Source: an uncultured Collinsella sp. (GTDB lineage: Bacteria > Actinomycetota > Coriobacteriia > Coriobacteriales > Coriobacteriaceae). Taken from it: a DNA stretch of 32,847 nt. How positions within the stretch are numbered: position 1 is the first letter of the stretch; every line of letters starts with the position of its first letter. Where the stretch lies: positions 1 to 32,847 of the forward strand of contig CALDWI010000045.1 of NCBI GenBank assembly GCA_937923795.1. The letters run 5' to 3'. Positions 24,539 through 32,727 of the stretch are shown piece by piece. The translations under genes and the position numbers were made by a program. Under the pieces are notes generated by a model. It did not search any database. It was not told where the DNA came from and saw nothing but the letters and a program-made list of their open reading frames with translations.

Positions 24539-26059
24539 CTATTCCGCCTCTACGATTTCGTCTGCATTGCCTTCGGTTTCGTTGTTCGGCTCATTTATCT
24601 CAGTGTTCTTGGCCACCGTCTCTGTATCACCGTCTTCTGCAGGGAGGTAATACATTAAGCCAAATAGCTCATTTATCGCTCTGCGAGTATTTGCAGCTGA
24701 GACACCGATGCGCTTCAGCTGCATTGCATAGACAAGATAGCGTAGAAGCAGCAAATCAAGAATGGCAGCACCTTTGAAATCCTTGTCAATGTTTCCATGG
24801 GCAAAGTCATTTCTTTGCTCAGCCAGCCTGCTTCCAATGACTTCGTAGGAAAATTCCTCATCATTCCTTTTGTATAGACCTTCCCCAAATACCCCAATCA
24901 TTTCATGAAAATCTCGACCAGCCTGTACTATCTTCGATTCCAGATTGCTAAAGCCGATGCTCTTCTTTGCATATTTCAATATCTTTTTAGCTTTTCCGGA
25001 GCTTTGGTTAATGCATTCATCCATCTGAGCTGATGCTCGTTGCTCAGCAGCCACTCGAGCTTCTGATTTGACAACTCCGCTTGGATACGCTTGGTCAAAT
25101 TCCCATTCAAATGCTGCGGAAGTCAGCACGAAGTCCGATGCATCGAGCGTATGTCCCTTTTCGTATGTTTCAGGAATATGCCTTAGGTAGATTTCTCCGT
25201 CTGCAATCGCTCCAAACATTTTAATCTCATACGGGTCCAGCAAAGACAGCTGAATATATCGACCTTTTTCAAGAGGCTTGGTATCAAATGGCTCTGAGGA
25301 TCTCGCTAGCTTGAATTCAGCTGTGCTGGGGTAATGCGAGTCGTCGTACATAGCCTGCAGGCTGCAATCCTCAATTAGTGTGTTTTTGCTGAATGTCAGA
25401 TATTTGAGGAAGTCTTCTGCTGCATGCCACAGGCGATAGAAAAACCAGTAATCGTCCGTTTCATCAAACTCGAAAATCATGCTGGAATTAAGGGTGATGG
25501 GTGGAGTACTAATTTTCATACTGCATGTCCACCCAACTGAGAAATACGCCGCGATATCTCTGCCCTCAAAGCGAAATGCTCTCTTCACGGTCGAAGTTCT
25601 GTCGAATCCATTTGTCCTGATAGAGATGATTCCCTTTTCTGTAAGGTCGTCAGAATCAAATACCTGCGAGAATGCCCTATTAACCGGATGAATGTAATTC
25701 AAGGCCCTGCCGGATAGAGTCATCCTGCAAAAACCATTGGTATTCGGGCTACATTCCAGATACCCAGCAACGTTGATATACAGAGTCGAATTTCGACTTC
25801 CGACAGTCGATTCCTCCCTGGTCAAAAAGATCAATCGCTTGCTTGTCTCGTTGCAGAAGCCGTCAAGATAAGGCACATCAACAGTCAAAGGGTCGCCGGA
25901 TGTATACACACCGGGGCAAATTTCTTTTTTTAGCCAACCCCACATAATGTCATTCTTGCGTTCTTTGGGCGGGATGAGAACAACCTCAGAGCCATCGAAC
26001 ACAAAGACAAAATCAACATCTTTGAATTTTAGAGTTCCCGAATACGTGTTGTCTGTCAT
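24539..26059 (-). CDS. ApeA-like HEPN protein
   Basis: A 506-residue protein resembling ApeA-type anti-phage HEPN proteins. The N-terminal part begins YSGTLKFKDVDFVFVFDG, followed by beta-rich sequence, as in the ApeA N-terminal domain. The C-terminal HEPN domain has SRLAEQRNDFAHGNIDKDF with R416 and H421 (RX4H), then hydrophobic helix LLLLRYLVYAMQ. The last ~35 residues are acidic and low-complexity. GAGGGG lies eight bases before ATG 26059. ApeA-type proteins act as RNases that stop growth on infection; here this is inferred from the motif. It lies next to the right end of the IS110 element, and only 24 bases separate its stop from the transposase stop. Confidence 0.72.
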   Translation of the reverse strand: MTDNTYSGTLKFKDVDFVFVFDGSEVVLIPPKERKNDIMWGWLKKEICPGVYTSGDPLTVDVPYLDGFCNETSKRLIFLTREESTVGSRNSTLYINVAGYLECSPNTNGFCRMTLSGRALNYIHPVNRAFSQVFDSDDLTEKGIISIRTNGFDRTSTVKRAFRFEGRDIAAYFSVGWTCSMKISTPPITLNSSMIFEFDETDDYWFFYRLWHAAEDFLKYLTFSKNTLIEDCSLQAMYDDSHYPSTAEFKLARSSEPFDTKPLEKGRYIQLSLLDPYEIKMFGAIADGEIYLRHIPETYEKGHTLDASDFVLTSAAFEWEFDQAYPSGVVKSEARVAAEQRASAQMDECINQSSGKAKKILKYAKKSIGFSNLESKIVQAGRDFHEMIGVFGEGLYKRNDEEFSYEVIGSRLAEQRNDFAHGNIDKDFKGAAILDLLLLRYLVYAMQLKRIGVSAANTRRAINELFGLMYYLPAEDGDTETVAKNTEINEPNNETEGNADEIVEAE

Positions 26060-26164
26060 CTTATTTACCCCTCATAATGACCTTTCCAGTCCTTGTTCGC
26101 AACCTTGTCGCCGATCCTCTCGAGATCGACGCAGGCGAAATGCCAGTCTCCTAACAGCTTGTCC

Positions 26165-26375
26165 AAGCTGGGCTTAACGGGTTCCACATCACCTGCGTGA
26201 ACCCGAAGTCGGAGTGGGGGAAGCTGATAGTGAGGTACTTTCCCGAGCTCGCGCCGCTGCAGGCGATTCGGAACAACTATCCGAAGACCCCGCTCACGCT
26301 CGACCGCGTTGACGTGGGAGGTCGCGGCGGCATCAGGCAAGAGAACATCATCGACTGGATGCTGTCCGGGGCATG
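26165..26375 (+). pseudogene. Remnant of a DUF4143/AAA_14-type ATPase C-terminus
   Basis: A GC-rich stretch read on + gives GFHITCVNPKSEWGKLIVRY, then IRNNYPKTPLTLDRVDV and GGIRQENIIDWMLSG. This resembles the closing part of AAA_14/DUF4143 ATPases (DNYPKxxLTxD...GIxxxNxIDWLL). The ATP-binding part is absent and the frame has no start with a ribosome site, so it is a leftover of an older gene between two minus-strand defence genes. Confidence 0.35.
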
Positions 26376-26446
26376 GCCAACAACGTCTCTTATGCCGAGT
26401 TCACAATTTAGACAGGAGAACCTGTACCCGCGAGATTAATTGCGTC

Positions 26447-27244
26447 TCATCCATTTCCTCGGGGGCAATCATCGAACTTAAGGTGGCGCATCGGAGCCAT
26501 GGAATTAAAGAACTTATCACCGAAATAGTCGAGCAGAAACTCTGGAAAAGCCGATAGCACAAACACCGAACCGTCCTCGATCCGCATCCTTTTCTCCTCG
26601 CGGAAGATCGCATCGACCGTAACCAGCTCTCGATACGTCTCAAATGAAACCTCATCGAGACCGAGCAGGCACTTGCATCTCAATACGAAGGCAGCGATTG
26701 CATCTTTCCATTGGGGAAGCTCCATGTGCTTCCCCACGTTAACGTTTCCCTCTCCCGACTTATTTTTATATTGAGCGATTTCCGAGTTGTCAACAAAACA
26801 GCCTGAATGCGCCTGGCACTGCCCTGCGCGATAATCGTACAGTGCCTCGACCATCGGGTAGCTTATATAGAGCTTTCCGCTCTCGTGCTCGTTATCGAAT
26901 GCGAGGAGCATCGCCTCCACAAGGGCATCGGACTCGCATCCAGGCGCATTGTTCTGATGAGAGTCGTAGTCAAAGAAGAGAAAGACCTCATCAACAGAAT
27001 CCCTCTCCACGCCCTCTAGACATTTTGCAGCAGAAGGCACCGTTTCTCTCAGTACCTCCACAACATCCAGATCGAAGTCCTCCTCTGCAAGCCGCTCGTA
27101 AAGCATGTAGATGTTCTGCGCCGCTGGCAGACAGATCACCCTCAGGTCATCTCTCCCTTTCAGAAAAAGATCCTTCATCTTCTCCGCAAAGCGCAGGTCA
27201 CGCGACTCTCCTTCAACGATGAAGAGCGTGACCGGGCTAGCCAT
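26447..27244 (-). CDS. Toprim-like partner protein (RloB/DUF4435-type)
   Basis: A 265-residue protein translated with the ATPase upstream: ATG 27244 lies inside the end of that gene (8-base overlap; GTG 27253 is an alternative start). The N-terminus has TLFIVEGESRDLRFAEKM, a Toprim-like strand with E11, and the middle has VFLFFDYDSHQNN with a DxD, then YISYPMVEALYDY. This E...DxD layout fits the Toprim nuclease-like partners RloB/AbiLii and AriB (DUF4435) found beside ABC-type ATPases. I cannot decide which family it belongs to. It would be the effector of a two-gene defence system, silent until released or activated by the ATPase. Confidence 0.65.
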   Translation of the reverse strand: MASPVTLFIVEGESRDLRFAEKMKDLFLKGRDDLRVICLPAAQNIYMLYERLAEEDFDLDVVEVLRETVPSAAKCLEGVERDSVDEVFLFFDYDSHQNNAPGCESDALVEAMLLAFDNEHESGKLYISYPMVEALYDYRAGQCQAHSGCFVDNSEIAQYKNKSGEGNVNVGKHMELPQWKDAIAAFVLRCKCLLGLDEVSFETYRELVTVDAIFREEKRMRIEDGSVFVLSAFPEFLLDYFGDKFFNSMAPMRHLKFDDCPRGNG

Positions 27245-28352
27245 CGAAAGCACCGGCCTTAAACATCTTCTGGAGGTTATGCGCCAATCTGAGCTCCTTG
27301 GGTGTTAGCTTTTCCAGCGAGCGAATCTCCCCCTCCTTGAGAATGAAATAGACATCGGGACGCATGAGGTCGTTCGTCAAAAGGTCCGTGTTGTGCGTCG
27401 TAATGAAAACCTGGACACCCTCAAGGTCCCGTAGCATCTCCACGATCGACCGGGACAATTCAAAGTGATAAAAGGCATCGAATTCATCGATAAAGACCAA
27501 GGAAGCCTTGCTCATCTTGATATACCAGTAGTAGTACAGAGCAAGTGACATGGTGCCTGTCGAGGCGACCGACGCAAACGGAACGGTACCGCCCTCGAAC
27601 CTGCAATAAAGCTCGGGAACTCCATTCACGTCCACGGATACGAGGTTCAGGGAGATTCCCTGCTGGCGCAAGAATTCTTGGAAGTCCTCCATCTTTCCTT
27701 CGCGAATAATGCCCTGGGTAAAGATATCCGAGCCAACCGAAAGCCCCTGATATCCACGCTCATCGAGCGAGTAGAACATGAGCATGTTGTCGACAAAGGA
27801 GGTGAAGGCTCTAAACGCCCTGGCAGACGGCTCATCTCGCAGTATTGCATTGCTCTTGACATATTTGACACGCGACAGCCTGTCGGACTCAGTGGGGAGA
27901 TCGGTAGAAAGCGAGAGGGACTCGGCGCCCGGCAGGTCAACATGGCCCGTTTGAGCGTCGAACCTGTAGCTCAAGACCTCCACGCCAGCAATGTACAGAC
28001 TCTCGTATACAAGCGTCTGTGGGTCGGTTTTCCCGTAGCGGTATACGACCTCGATATTGTCGAAGACAAAATCGTATTGAAACTCTGTAATTGAACTCTT
28101 TGAATTAAGGCACCGGTATGGCGAGTATTTTTTGAGCAGCTTTTCCTTGTCGGTCAGATGCAGAACAATGTCGAATATCGCGAGGGCGAAATTGGACTTT
28201 CCACTGCCATTCGCACCATATATGATGCCCTTTGCCTTAATGCCATCCTGAATTACCTGTTGATTGAATGAATAGTTGGCGGGATCGGATAGATCAAATG
28301 TAATTCGCTTATTGAAGCACTTGAAATTTGAAACCGAAAACTTCTTGAGCAT
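27237..28352 (-). CDS. ABC-type AAA_21 ATPase of a two-gene defence system
   Basis: A 371-residue ATPase of the RloA/AbiLi/AriA kind. It starts MLKKFSVSNFKCFNKRITFD, with Walker A GANGSGKS at residues 46-53, an ABC-like signature VASTGTMSLALYYYW, Walker B SLVFIDEFDAF (D289/E290) and a switch histidine in TTHNTDLL (H320). These proteins sense infection and control a Toprim partner. GAGGAG seven bases before ATG 28352 supports the start. The gene overlaps the Toprim gene, so they form one operon read leftward. The middle insertion, about residues 95-240, is lineage-specific and presumably binds the partner or the trigger. Confidence 0.8.
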   Translation of the reverse strand: MLKKFSVSNFKCFNKRITFDLSDPANYSFNQQVIQDGIKAKGIIYGANGSGKSNFALAIFDIVLHLTDKEKLLKKYSPYRCLNSKSSITEFQYDFVFDNIEVVYRYGKTDPQTLVYESLYIAGVEVLSYRFDAQTGHVDLPGAESLSLSTDLPTESDRLSRVKYVKSNAILRDEPSARAFRAFTSFVDNMLMFYSLDERGYQGLSVGSDIFTQGIIREGKMEDFQEFLRQQGISLNLVSVDVNGVPELYCRFEGGTVPFASVASTGTMSLALYYYWYIKMSKASLVFIDEFDAFYHFELSRSIVEMLRDLEGVQVFITTHNTDLLTNDLMRPDVYFILKEGEIRSLEKLTPKELRLAHNLQKMFKAGAFDG

Positions 28353-28408
28353 GGCACGGCTCCTCTGCTTTCTGAGTCTATTTGAAACACAGGATAAAGT
28401 AGCTTAGC

Positions 28409-28441
28409 AAATTGGTCAATTTGCCCGTATTTTTAATACGG
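28409..28441. promoter_or_regulatory. Palindromes upstream of the ATPase/Toprim operon
   Basis: AAATTGGTCAATTT (28409-28422) is a perfect 6+6 palindrome around GT, containing the 10-mer ATTGGTCAAT shared with the HEPN gene promoter at 18904-18913. CCGTATT/AATACGG (28425-28441) forms a second palindrome around TTT. Both lie about 60-90 bases before ATG 28352 and could be operators. The next ~270 bases (28442-28709) hold no supportable gene; a short protein-like frame at 28476-28559 may be debris. Confidence 0.4.
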
Positions 28442-28709
28442 ATATTCCGAAGAAAAACTACGGAAGTACGCGATATACGCCGGGCCTGTCCAACCGATCA
28501 TAGTCTTCGCAGGGCAAGACTTCTTCGCGCGCGAGGGAGAATGTGATCTCGATCGTTAGGCGCACGCTGATAAAACTAGGCGGTACCGTCTCAGCGACCC
28601 CGCCTTACAAATCCGAAGGTTTTTCATCTAAATCTATTATGAACCATCTTTTATGGACTATCGGAACCATTTATCAAACAACATCATCAGAAACGTGAAG
28701 GGCGAATTC

Positions 28710-29955
28710 GGAAGCTGATTCTCCCTTTCACCGGCTGGCAAAACGATTTACACCTAATTGTGGACATTGCCCACGCGATTTCTCTTTGCTCCCGCATCGA
28801 TCTCGCTAAACTAATAGGTGCTGCTACCAGGGCATTTTTCGGGTGCATATTCTATTGGCTCCTGCGAAGATCGGAGCGGCTATGTTTGCCGCCGAGTCCC
28901 ACACCGGCCGTCATCACATCGCGATCGCTGCCATGGCCTGCCTATGCGTTTTGCTGGGCGGGTCTTCTTGTGCCGTGGGCGCGGAGAGCCTGTTTATCGC
29001 GGGCGCGACGTACTGCGAGCCGGGCGTGTCGGGCCCCGGCTGGGCCTGGACCGATGCCGGCCATCTGGAGCTTGACGGCTACGCGGGCGACGCCACCGCC
29101 GCCGACGGCGACCTGGTCGTGACGCTCGCCGGGCAAAACTCGGTGACGGAGTCGAATGCGCCCGATGCGGACATCACGCAGTGCGGCATGGAGGTGTGGG
29201 GCAGCCTGACGCTTCGCGGCACCGGGTCCCTGGCGGCATCGGGCTCGCAGTGCGGGATCCACGTCTCGCAGGCGCTCGTGGTGGACGGTTGCACCGTCGA
29301 TGCCCGGGCGGACGGGGCCGATATTACGGACGAGGCGGTTGCCGGCGTGATCGCAGGCGACATGGCCGTGCGCGGCGGCGGGCGCGTCGTTGCCGCGGGC
29401 GCCGGGTTCGGAGCGGGCGTGCGCGCCTATGGCGTGTATCTGCAGGATGCGGGCCTTGGCGATGGTGCGGCCGGCTGTCGGCTTTCCGTCGATGCCTCGT
29501 GGCTCGATGCGACCGGTGCCGACGGCGGTGTTGCGTGCACGGGCGGGTCGCTTGTGTCCGCGCGGTTTGTGACGCCTGCTGACGGAGTCTTTGGTGCTGG
29601 TGGCGTGGTGGATGCTGCAGGGGTCGTGGCAGCGCACGTGGTGATTGAGCCCGATGTGGCCACGCCGCCGGCGGAGGAGACCGATGGGGTCGTTGTGCCT
29701 GGCGATAGCGTGGATAAGTCTCCCATCGATGCTAACCCCGCTGCCGGAGAGCCCACCACGGGGTCCACGGAAAATCCCGCGCTGAAACCCGCGGCCACGA
29801 CAACCAAGACCACGGTCGCCAAGACGGTCAAGCCCAAGCCTGCCACCGCAACAACTGTGGCACTCCCCAAGACCGGCGACAACAACTGGATAGCCGCTTC
29901 TTTGGCGCTTTCGCTGCTTGGGAAAGTGCTCATGGCTGCCGCATGTCGGTGCTGA
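28710..29955 (+). repeat. Long direct repeat, copy B (surface-protein unit)
   Basis: Same-direction partner of 21513-22765, covering the upstream region and the second surface-protein gene. The upstream match includes TGGCAAAACGATTTACACCT and CTGCTACCAGGGCATTTT, so the whole transcription unit was duplicated, not only the coding part. Confidence 0.85.
28882..29955 (+). CDS. Secreted Ala/Gly-rich surface protein with LPKTG sorting end
   Basis: A 357-residue paralogue of the protein at 21678-22820. It has a signal peptide of about 33 residues (HHIAIAAMACLCVLLGG, cleavage near CAVGAES). The same beta-turn body includes GSLTLRGTGSLAASG and DMAVRGGGRVVAAG. A shorter Thr/Lys-rich linker precedes LPKTG, a hydrophobic segment and the ending CRC. 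This copy has the canonical sortase motif. GGAGCGG precedes ATG 28882, as in the other copy. Most differences between the copies are in the linker and the sorting region. The protein is expected to be fixed to the cell wall by a sortase not encoded here. Confidence 0.8.
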   Translation: MFAAESHTGRHHIAIAAMACLCVLLGGSSCAVGAESLFIAGATYCEPGVSGPGWAWTDAGHLELDGYAGDATAADGDLVVTLAGQNSVTESNAPDADITQCGMEVWGSLTLRGTGSLAASGSQCGIHVSQALVVDGCTVDARADGADITDEAVAGVIAGDMAVRGGGRVVAAGAGFGAGVRAYGVYLQDAGLGDGAAGCRLSVDASWLDATGADGGVACTGGSLVSARFVTPADGVFGAGGVVDAAGVVAAHVVIEPDVATPPAEETDGVVVPGDSVDKSPIDANPAAGEPTTGSTENPALKPAATTTKTTVAKTVKPKPATATTVALPKTGDNNWIAASLALSLLGKVLMAAACRC

Positions 29956-30049
29956 AGCACCCATTTCGATAGACTATGTAGAAGGCCATATTCTTAACGA
30001 CGCATTAGTAGATTAATTTATTACGACAATTGCTCAGGATTTATCTAAC

Positions 30050-30868
30050 ATGTACCACGAATCGGATCATACAGTTGACGCTGCCAAGAAAGAATTAAAC
30101 GCCGGCCTTCTTGAGCTGCTTGAGCGTTGCAGCTATCTATACAACGAGGCATTTTATGCCAACACGAAACTAGCAATCCTTCGCGAACTGTCTAAAGCAT
30201 CTTCCGACTATGAGAATGAAGTAATTTGCGCTGGCTGCTTCTTCAGCTTTACACAACTTGCATTAACCGAATCCTGTTTCATGAATTGCGCACGGTTATT
30301 TGATGCCAAAAGCGACGTCAGTATTGGGAACTTGATAGAAGACGTCAAGTCTCATTCTGCTGAAATCGACGCACTTGCAATCTCCTTATTTAATGATCGA
30401 CCAAACTTTGACAGGCTTAATCCAATCGTTCATCCATTGGCAAAGGACGAGGAGCGTTTCTACCCCAAAGAAGTTGAGTCACAACGCTCAGATGAAAAGC
30501 TGTTCGGAAATCATTACAGAATGGTTACTGTGTGTATAACCACTCATGACCTTTCCAATTTATGGAAAAAACGACTCAACAGTCTCCGTAAACTAACTGA
30601 CATGCTTCGCGATCAGCGAAATAAGGTTTTCGCCCATAGCGACATGGAAGCACTGAAATATGATGAGCTTGTTAGGCGACTTCCTTTAACTTACGGCGAA
30701 ATTCAAAAACTAATCGACTTCGCACTCGATCTGACAATCGAATTATTTGCAAAAATTACTGGCATTGAAAAAGATCGATTGCCCAAGAACTACAACGATA
30801 TACAAGGCCTCCTAAAATATGCGGAGGTTGGCATGGAGGCTGTTGAGCAGCATTTGGGTAATCTATAG
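30050..30868 (+). CDS. AbiU2-like HEPN protein
   Basis: A 272-residue, largely helical cytoplasmic protein. The diagnostic stretch is MLRDQRNKVFAHSDMEALKY near residues 185-204, with R190 and H196 (RX5H), the HEPN motif in the form typical of AbiU2-like abortive-infection proteins (RNKxxAHSD). The N-terminal helices contain ALTESCFMNCARLFDAKSD, also usual in that family. It stands alone after the second surface-protein gene with a weak ribosome site before ATG 30050. It is the third distinct HEPN protein in the window. RNase and defence roles are inferred from the family. Confidence 0.75.
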   Translation: MYHESDHTVDAAKKELNAGLLELLERCSYLYNEAFYANTKLAILRELSKASSDYENEVICAGCFFSFTQLALTESCFMNCARLFDAKSDVSIGNLIEDVKSHSAEIDALAISLFNDRPNFDRLNPIVHPLAKDEERFYPKEVESQRSDEKLFGNHYRMVTVCITTHDLSNLWKKRLNSLRKLTDMLRDQRNKVFAHSDMEALKYDELVRRLPLTYGEIQKLIDFALDLTIELFAKITGIEKDRLPKNYNDIQGLLKYAEVGMEAVEQHLGNL

Positions 30869-30912
30869 GATTCAAGCGCCTGCAAGTAGTTAAGCATGCG
30901 AGCGCTTGAATC
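30869..30912 (+). terminator. Hairpin after the AbiU2-like gene
   Basis: GATTCAAGCGC (30869-30879) pairs perfectly with GCGCTTGAATC (30902-30912) around a 22-base loop, starting right after the TAG at 30866-30868. No T-run follows, so it is a weak or assisted terminator, or it protects the mRNA end. The rest of the gap to 31111 shows nothing clear. Confidence 0.45.
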
Positions 30913-31111
30913 TGAAGACGATCCTTGACATAAAGTCCGACTTTCGCACAATGACGGTTTTCCATGCCAAAAAGACACTGAAGTGTGAGGTGGTTCAAAT
31001 CTCAGTAATACAAATAATCAGCAGTTCAGGTCTTATGGGAATAATTCAATTCGCATCACGTTGCATCTAAGCGGCTGTTTATACTTGGATATAAACACTA
31101 AGGAGGCAGCA

Positions 31112-31378
31112 ATGCTTTGGAGCTATGTTCAGCTAGATGACGGCACTCAGTTTGCCTACTCAGAAACACGAGACGACGGGACCGTTCGCGTAGCCGTCGA
31201 GCGCCCGGTTGATTTTGGTTTTGACCATGCAGAATGCTTTCTACCTGCGGTCAAATGGTTTAACGTCGAAGGATTTTCTACTGACGAACTGGATTTTTTG
31301 ACCGAGTTCGTTAGATCAAACGCTCCGTTTATCTTCGAGCTTGCAGAACGGCAAAAAGCTGGACCGGCGGTGGCATAA
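31112..31378 (+). CDS. Small protein of unknown family, coupled to DUF4160 gene
   Basis: An 88-residue acidic protein starting MLWSYVQLDDGTQFAYS, with RDDGTVRVAVERPVDFGFD and LPAVKWFNVEGFSTDELDF. I do not recognise the family. AAGGAGG eight bases or so before ATG 31112 is a very good ribosome site; the in-frame upstream start at 31061 lacks one. Its TAA overlaps the next ATG (TAATG), so the two genes are translated together. Small coupled pairs with DUF4160 often look like toxin-antitoxin modules, but nothing in this sequence proves that. Confidence 0.75.
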   Translation: MLWSYVQLDDGTQFAYSETRDDGTVRVAVERPVDFGFDHAECFLPAVKWFNVEGFSTDELDFLTEFVRSNAPFIFELAERQKAGPAVA

Positions 31379-31656
31379 TGCCTCGAATTCTTGTTTTTGG
31401 ACAGTTTGTTCTGTTCTTTTGGATCGCGGAAAACGGAGAACCCGTTCACATCCATGTAGGGGTAAAGAGGGCGGCTGCTAACTCGACTAAGTTTTGGCTC
31501 ACTAAAAATGGCGGATGCACACTTGCGAACAACGAGAGCAAGATTCCAGCTAAGGATCTCAGGGATCTTTCAAAACTAATCACCATGAACCATCGATACA
31601 TTTGTGACAAGTGGCGCGAAACCTTTGGTGATGATTCCCTGACATTCTATTGCTAA
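31378..31656 (+). CDS. DUF4160 family protein
   Basis: A 92-residue protein with the DUF4160 layout: MPRILVFGQFVLFFWIAENG, then EPVHIHVGVKR (the family's P-x-H-x-H block), then SKLITMNHRYICDKWRETFG with the helical N-x-x-x-I-x-x-x-W block at the C-terminus. Its function is unknown in the family. It is coupled to the upstream small gene by a one-base overlap, with no separate promoter. Confidence 0.8.
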   Translation: MPRILVFGQFVLFFWIAENGEPVHIHVGVKRAAANSTKFWLTKNGGCTLANNESKIPAKDLRDLSKLITMNHRYICDKWRETFGDDSLTFYC

Positions 31657-31659
31657 ACC

Positions 31660-31893
31660 GCAATTGAGCCATGATTACACTTGTCAACTCATGATTGCCG
31701 ATGTCGACGGGCGGGTCCTTCCCGTTACGCCGCTGGTGCTCCAGTCGTACTTTCCGATAGCCCGGAACCCAAAGACAACCAGCACTACGCCTGGATCCAG
31801 GACCTTGTTTCCGGAAACCGCACGCGAGCAGAAATCGCCGACGAGCTGCGCCGCGGTTGCGTTGTGGACACGGGCTACCCGTCGCACGTATAA
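31660..31893 (+). pseudogene. Decayed reading frame of unknown origin
   Basis: The first part (LMIADVDGRVLPVTPLV) and the second part (LSDSPEPKDNQHYAWIQDLV, then RTRAEIADELRRGCVVDTG) both look protein-like but lie in different frames, joined near 31740. There is no ribosome site. It is probably a frameshifted fragment of an older gene, family not recognised. Confidence 0.3.
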
Positions 31894-31938
31894 AATCAAA
31901 GCATCCACACGCCTGTCATTATCTTGATTGGAAGCCAT

Positions 31939-32727
31939 ATGGAGATCCCCAGCACCCTGTGCAGCAATGTGTACGACTTCGCGTTTTGCCCCGAGCCCTG
32001 TTACGAGCGCTTGGCCGACCTCGCCGATCCCGAGGACTGGGGTCCCTGCAACCGCATTCTCAAGAGCTACCTGTCGTTTTCGTTTAGCCGCGCAGTATTT
32101 TTGACCGAGCGCGACGTGGACCAGACCGCGCCGTCCAACCTGCCGCTGGTGTTCGACGACGACCGTTGCCTATTCAACACCGGCCTGTACACGCGTCGCT
32201 ACGAGACCATCTACGGCCTGTTTGAGCCCAACACCAAGCCCGACGCGCGCCAGCGCTGGTTTTTGAAGGGCTTCTTTAAGGAGAGCGACCCCATGCTGGT
32301 CTCGTTTGAGTACCTGCCGTGCCGTGTGCGCTTTGCCGAGGACCCCTCCGAGCTGGTCTTTGACTACCGCCTTCCCATCCGCTCCAACATCGACCACATT
32401 CTGGGCGACGAGGAGAACCTTACGCGCATCCCCGCCAGCCTGATGGGGGAGGGCAACTCGCTGCTGCTGCGCCGCGCCTTTGAGGGAGCTGTCGTCGAGG
32501 CCGCCCGACGCGCCGCCGCCAACTACACGCTCGCGGTGCCGCAGTTCTACGGTGGCCGGATCCAGCTGCTCTTGCCGCTGTGCCTGACCGGCGACAAGCC
32601 GGAGCTGGCGCTGACCATCCAGCGCGAGGACGGTTTCTACGCAGCGCGCACCTGCCTCACGCTCGACATGGCCTACAACAACGCGCGACTTATCTGCCGA
32701 CCCGAAACCTCGTGGATCAAGCGATAA
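31939..32727 (+). CDS. DUF3825-like protein
   Basis: A 262-residue protein with blocks typical of DUF3825: AVFLTERDVDQTAPSNLPLV, FDDDRCLFNTGLYT, YETIYGLFEPN, DYRLPIRSNIDHIL, and in the C-terminal part AVPQFYGGRIQLLLPLCL. Function is unknown; DUF3825 domains often occur beside RNA- or nucleic-acid-related domains, none of which is present here. ATG 31939 is preferred (GGAAG upstream) over TTG 31924. The GC content is higher than in the preceding small genes, so this may be the start of ordinary chromosome. The last 120 bases after it hold nothing recognisable. Confidence 0.65.
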   Translation: MEIPSTLCSNVYDFAFCPEPCYERLADLADPEDWGPCNRILKSYLSFSFSRAVFLTERDVDQTAPSNLPLVFDDDRCLFNTGLYTRRYETIYGLFEPNTKPDARQRWFLKGFFKESDPMLVSFEYLPCRVRFAEDPSELVFDYRLPIRSNIDHILGDEENLTRIPASLMGEGNSLLLRRAFEGAVVEAARRAAANYTLAVPQFYGGRIQLLLPLCLTGDKPELALTIQREDGFYAARTCLTLDMAYNNARLICRPETSWIKR

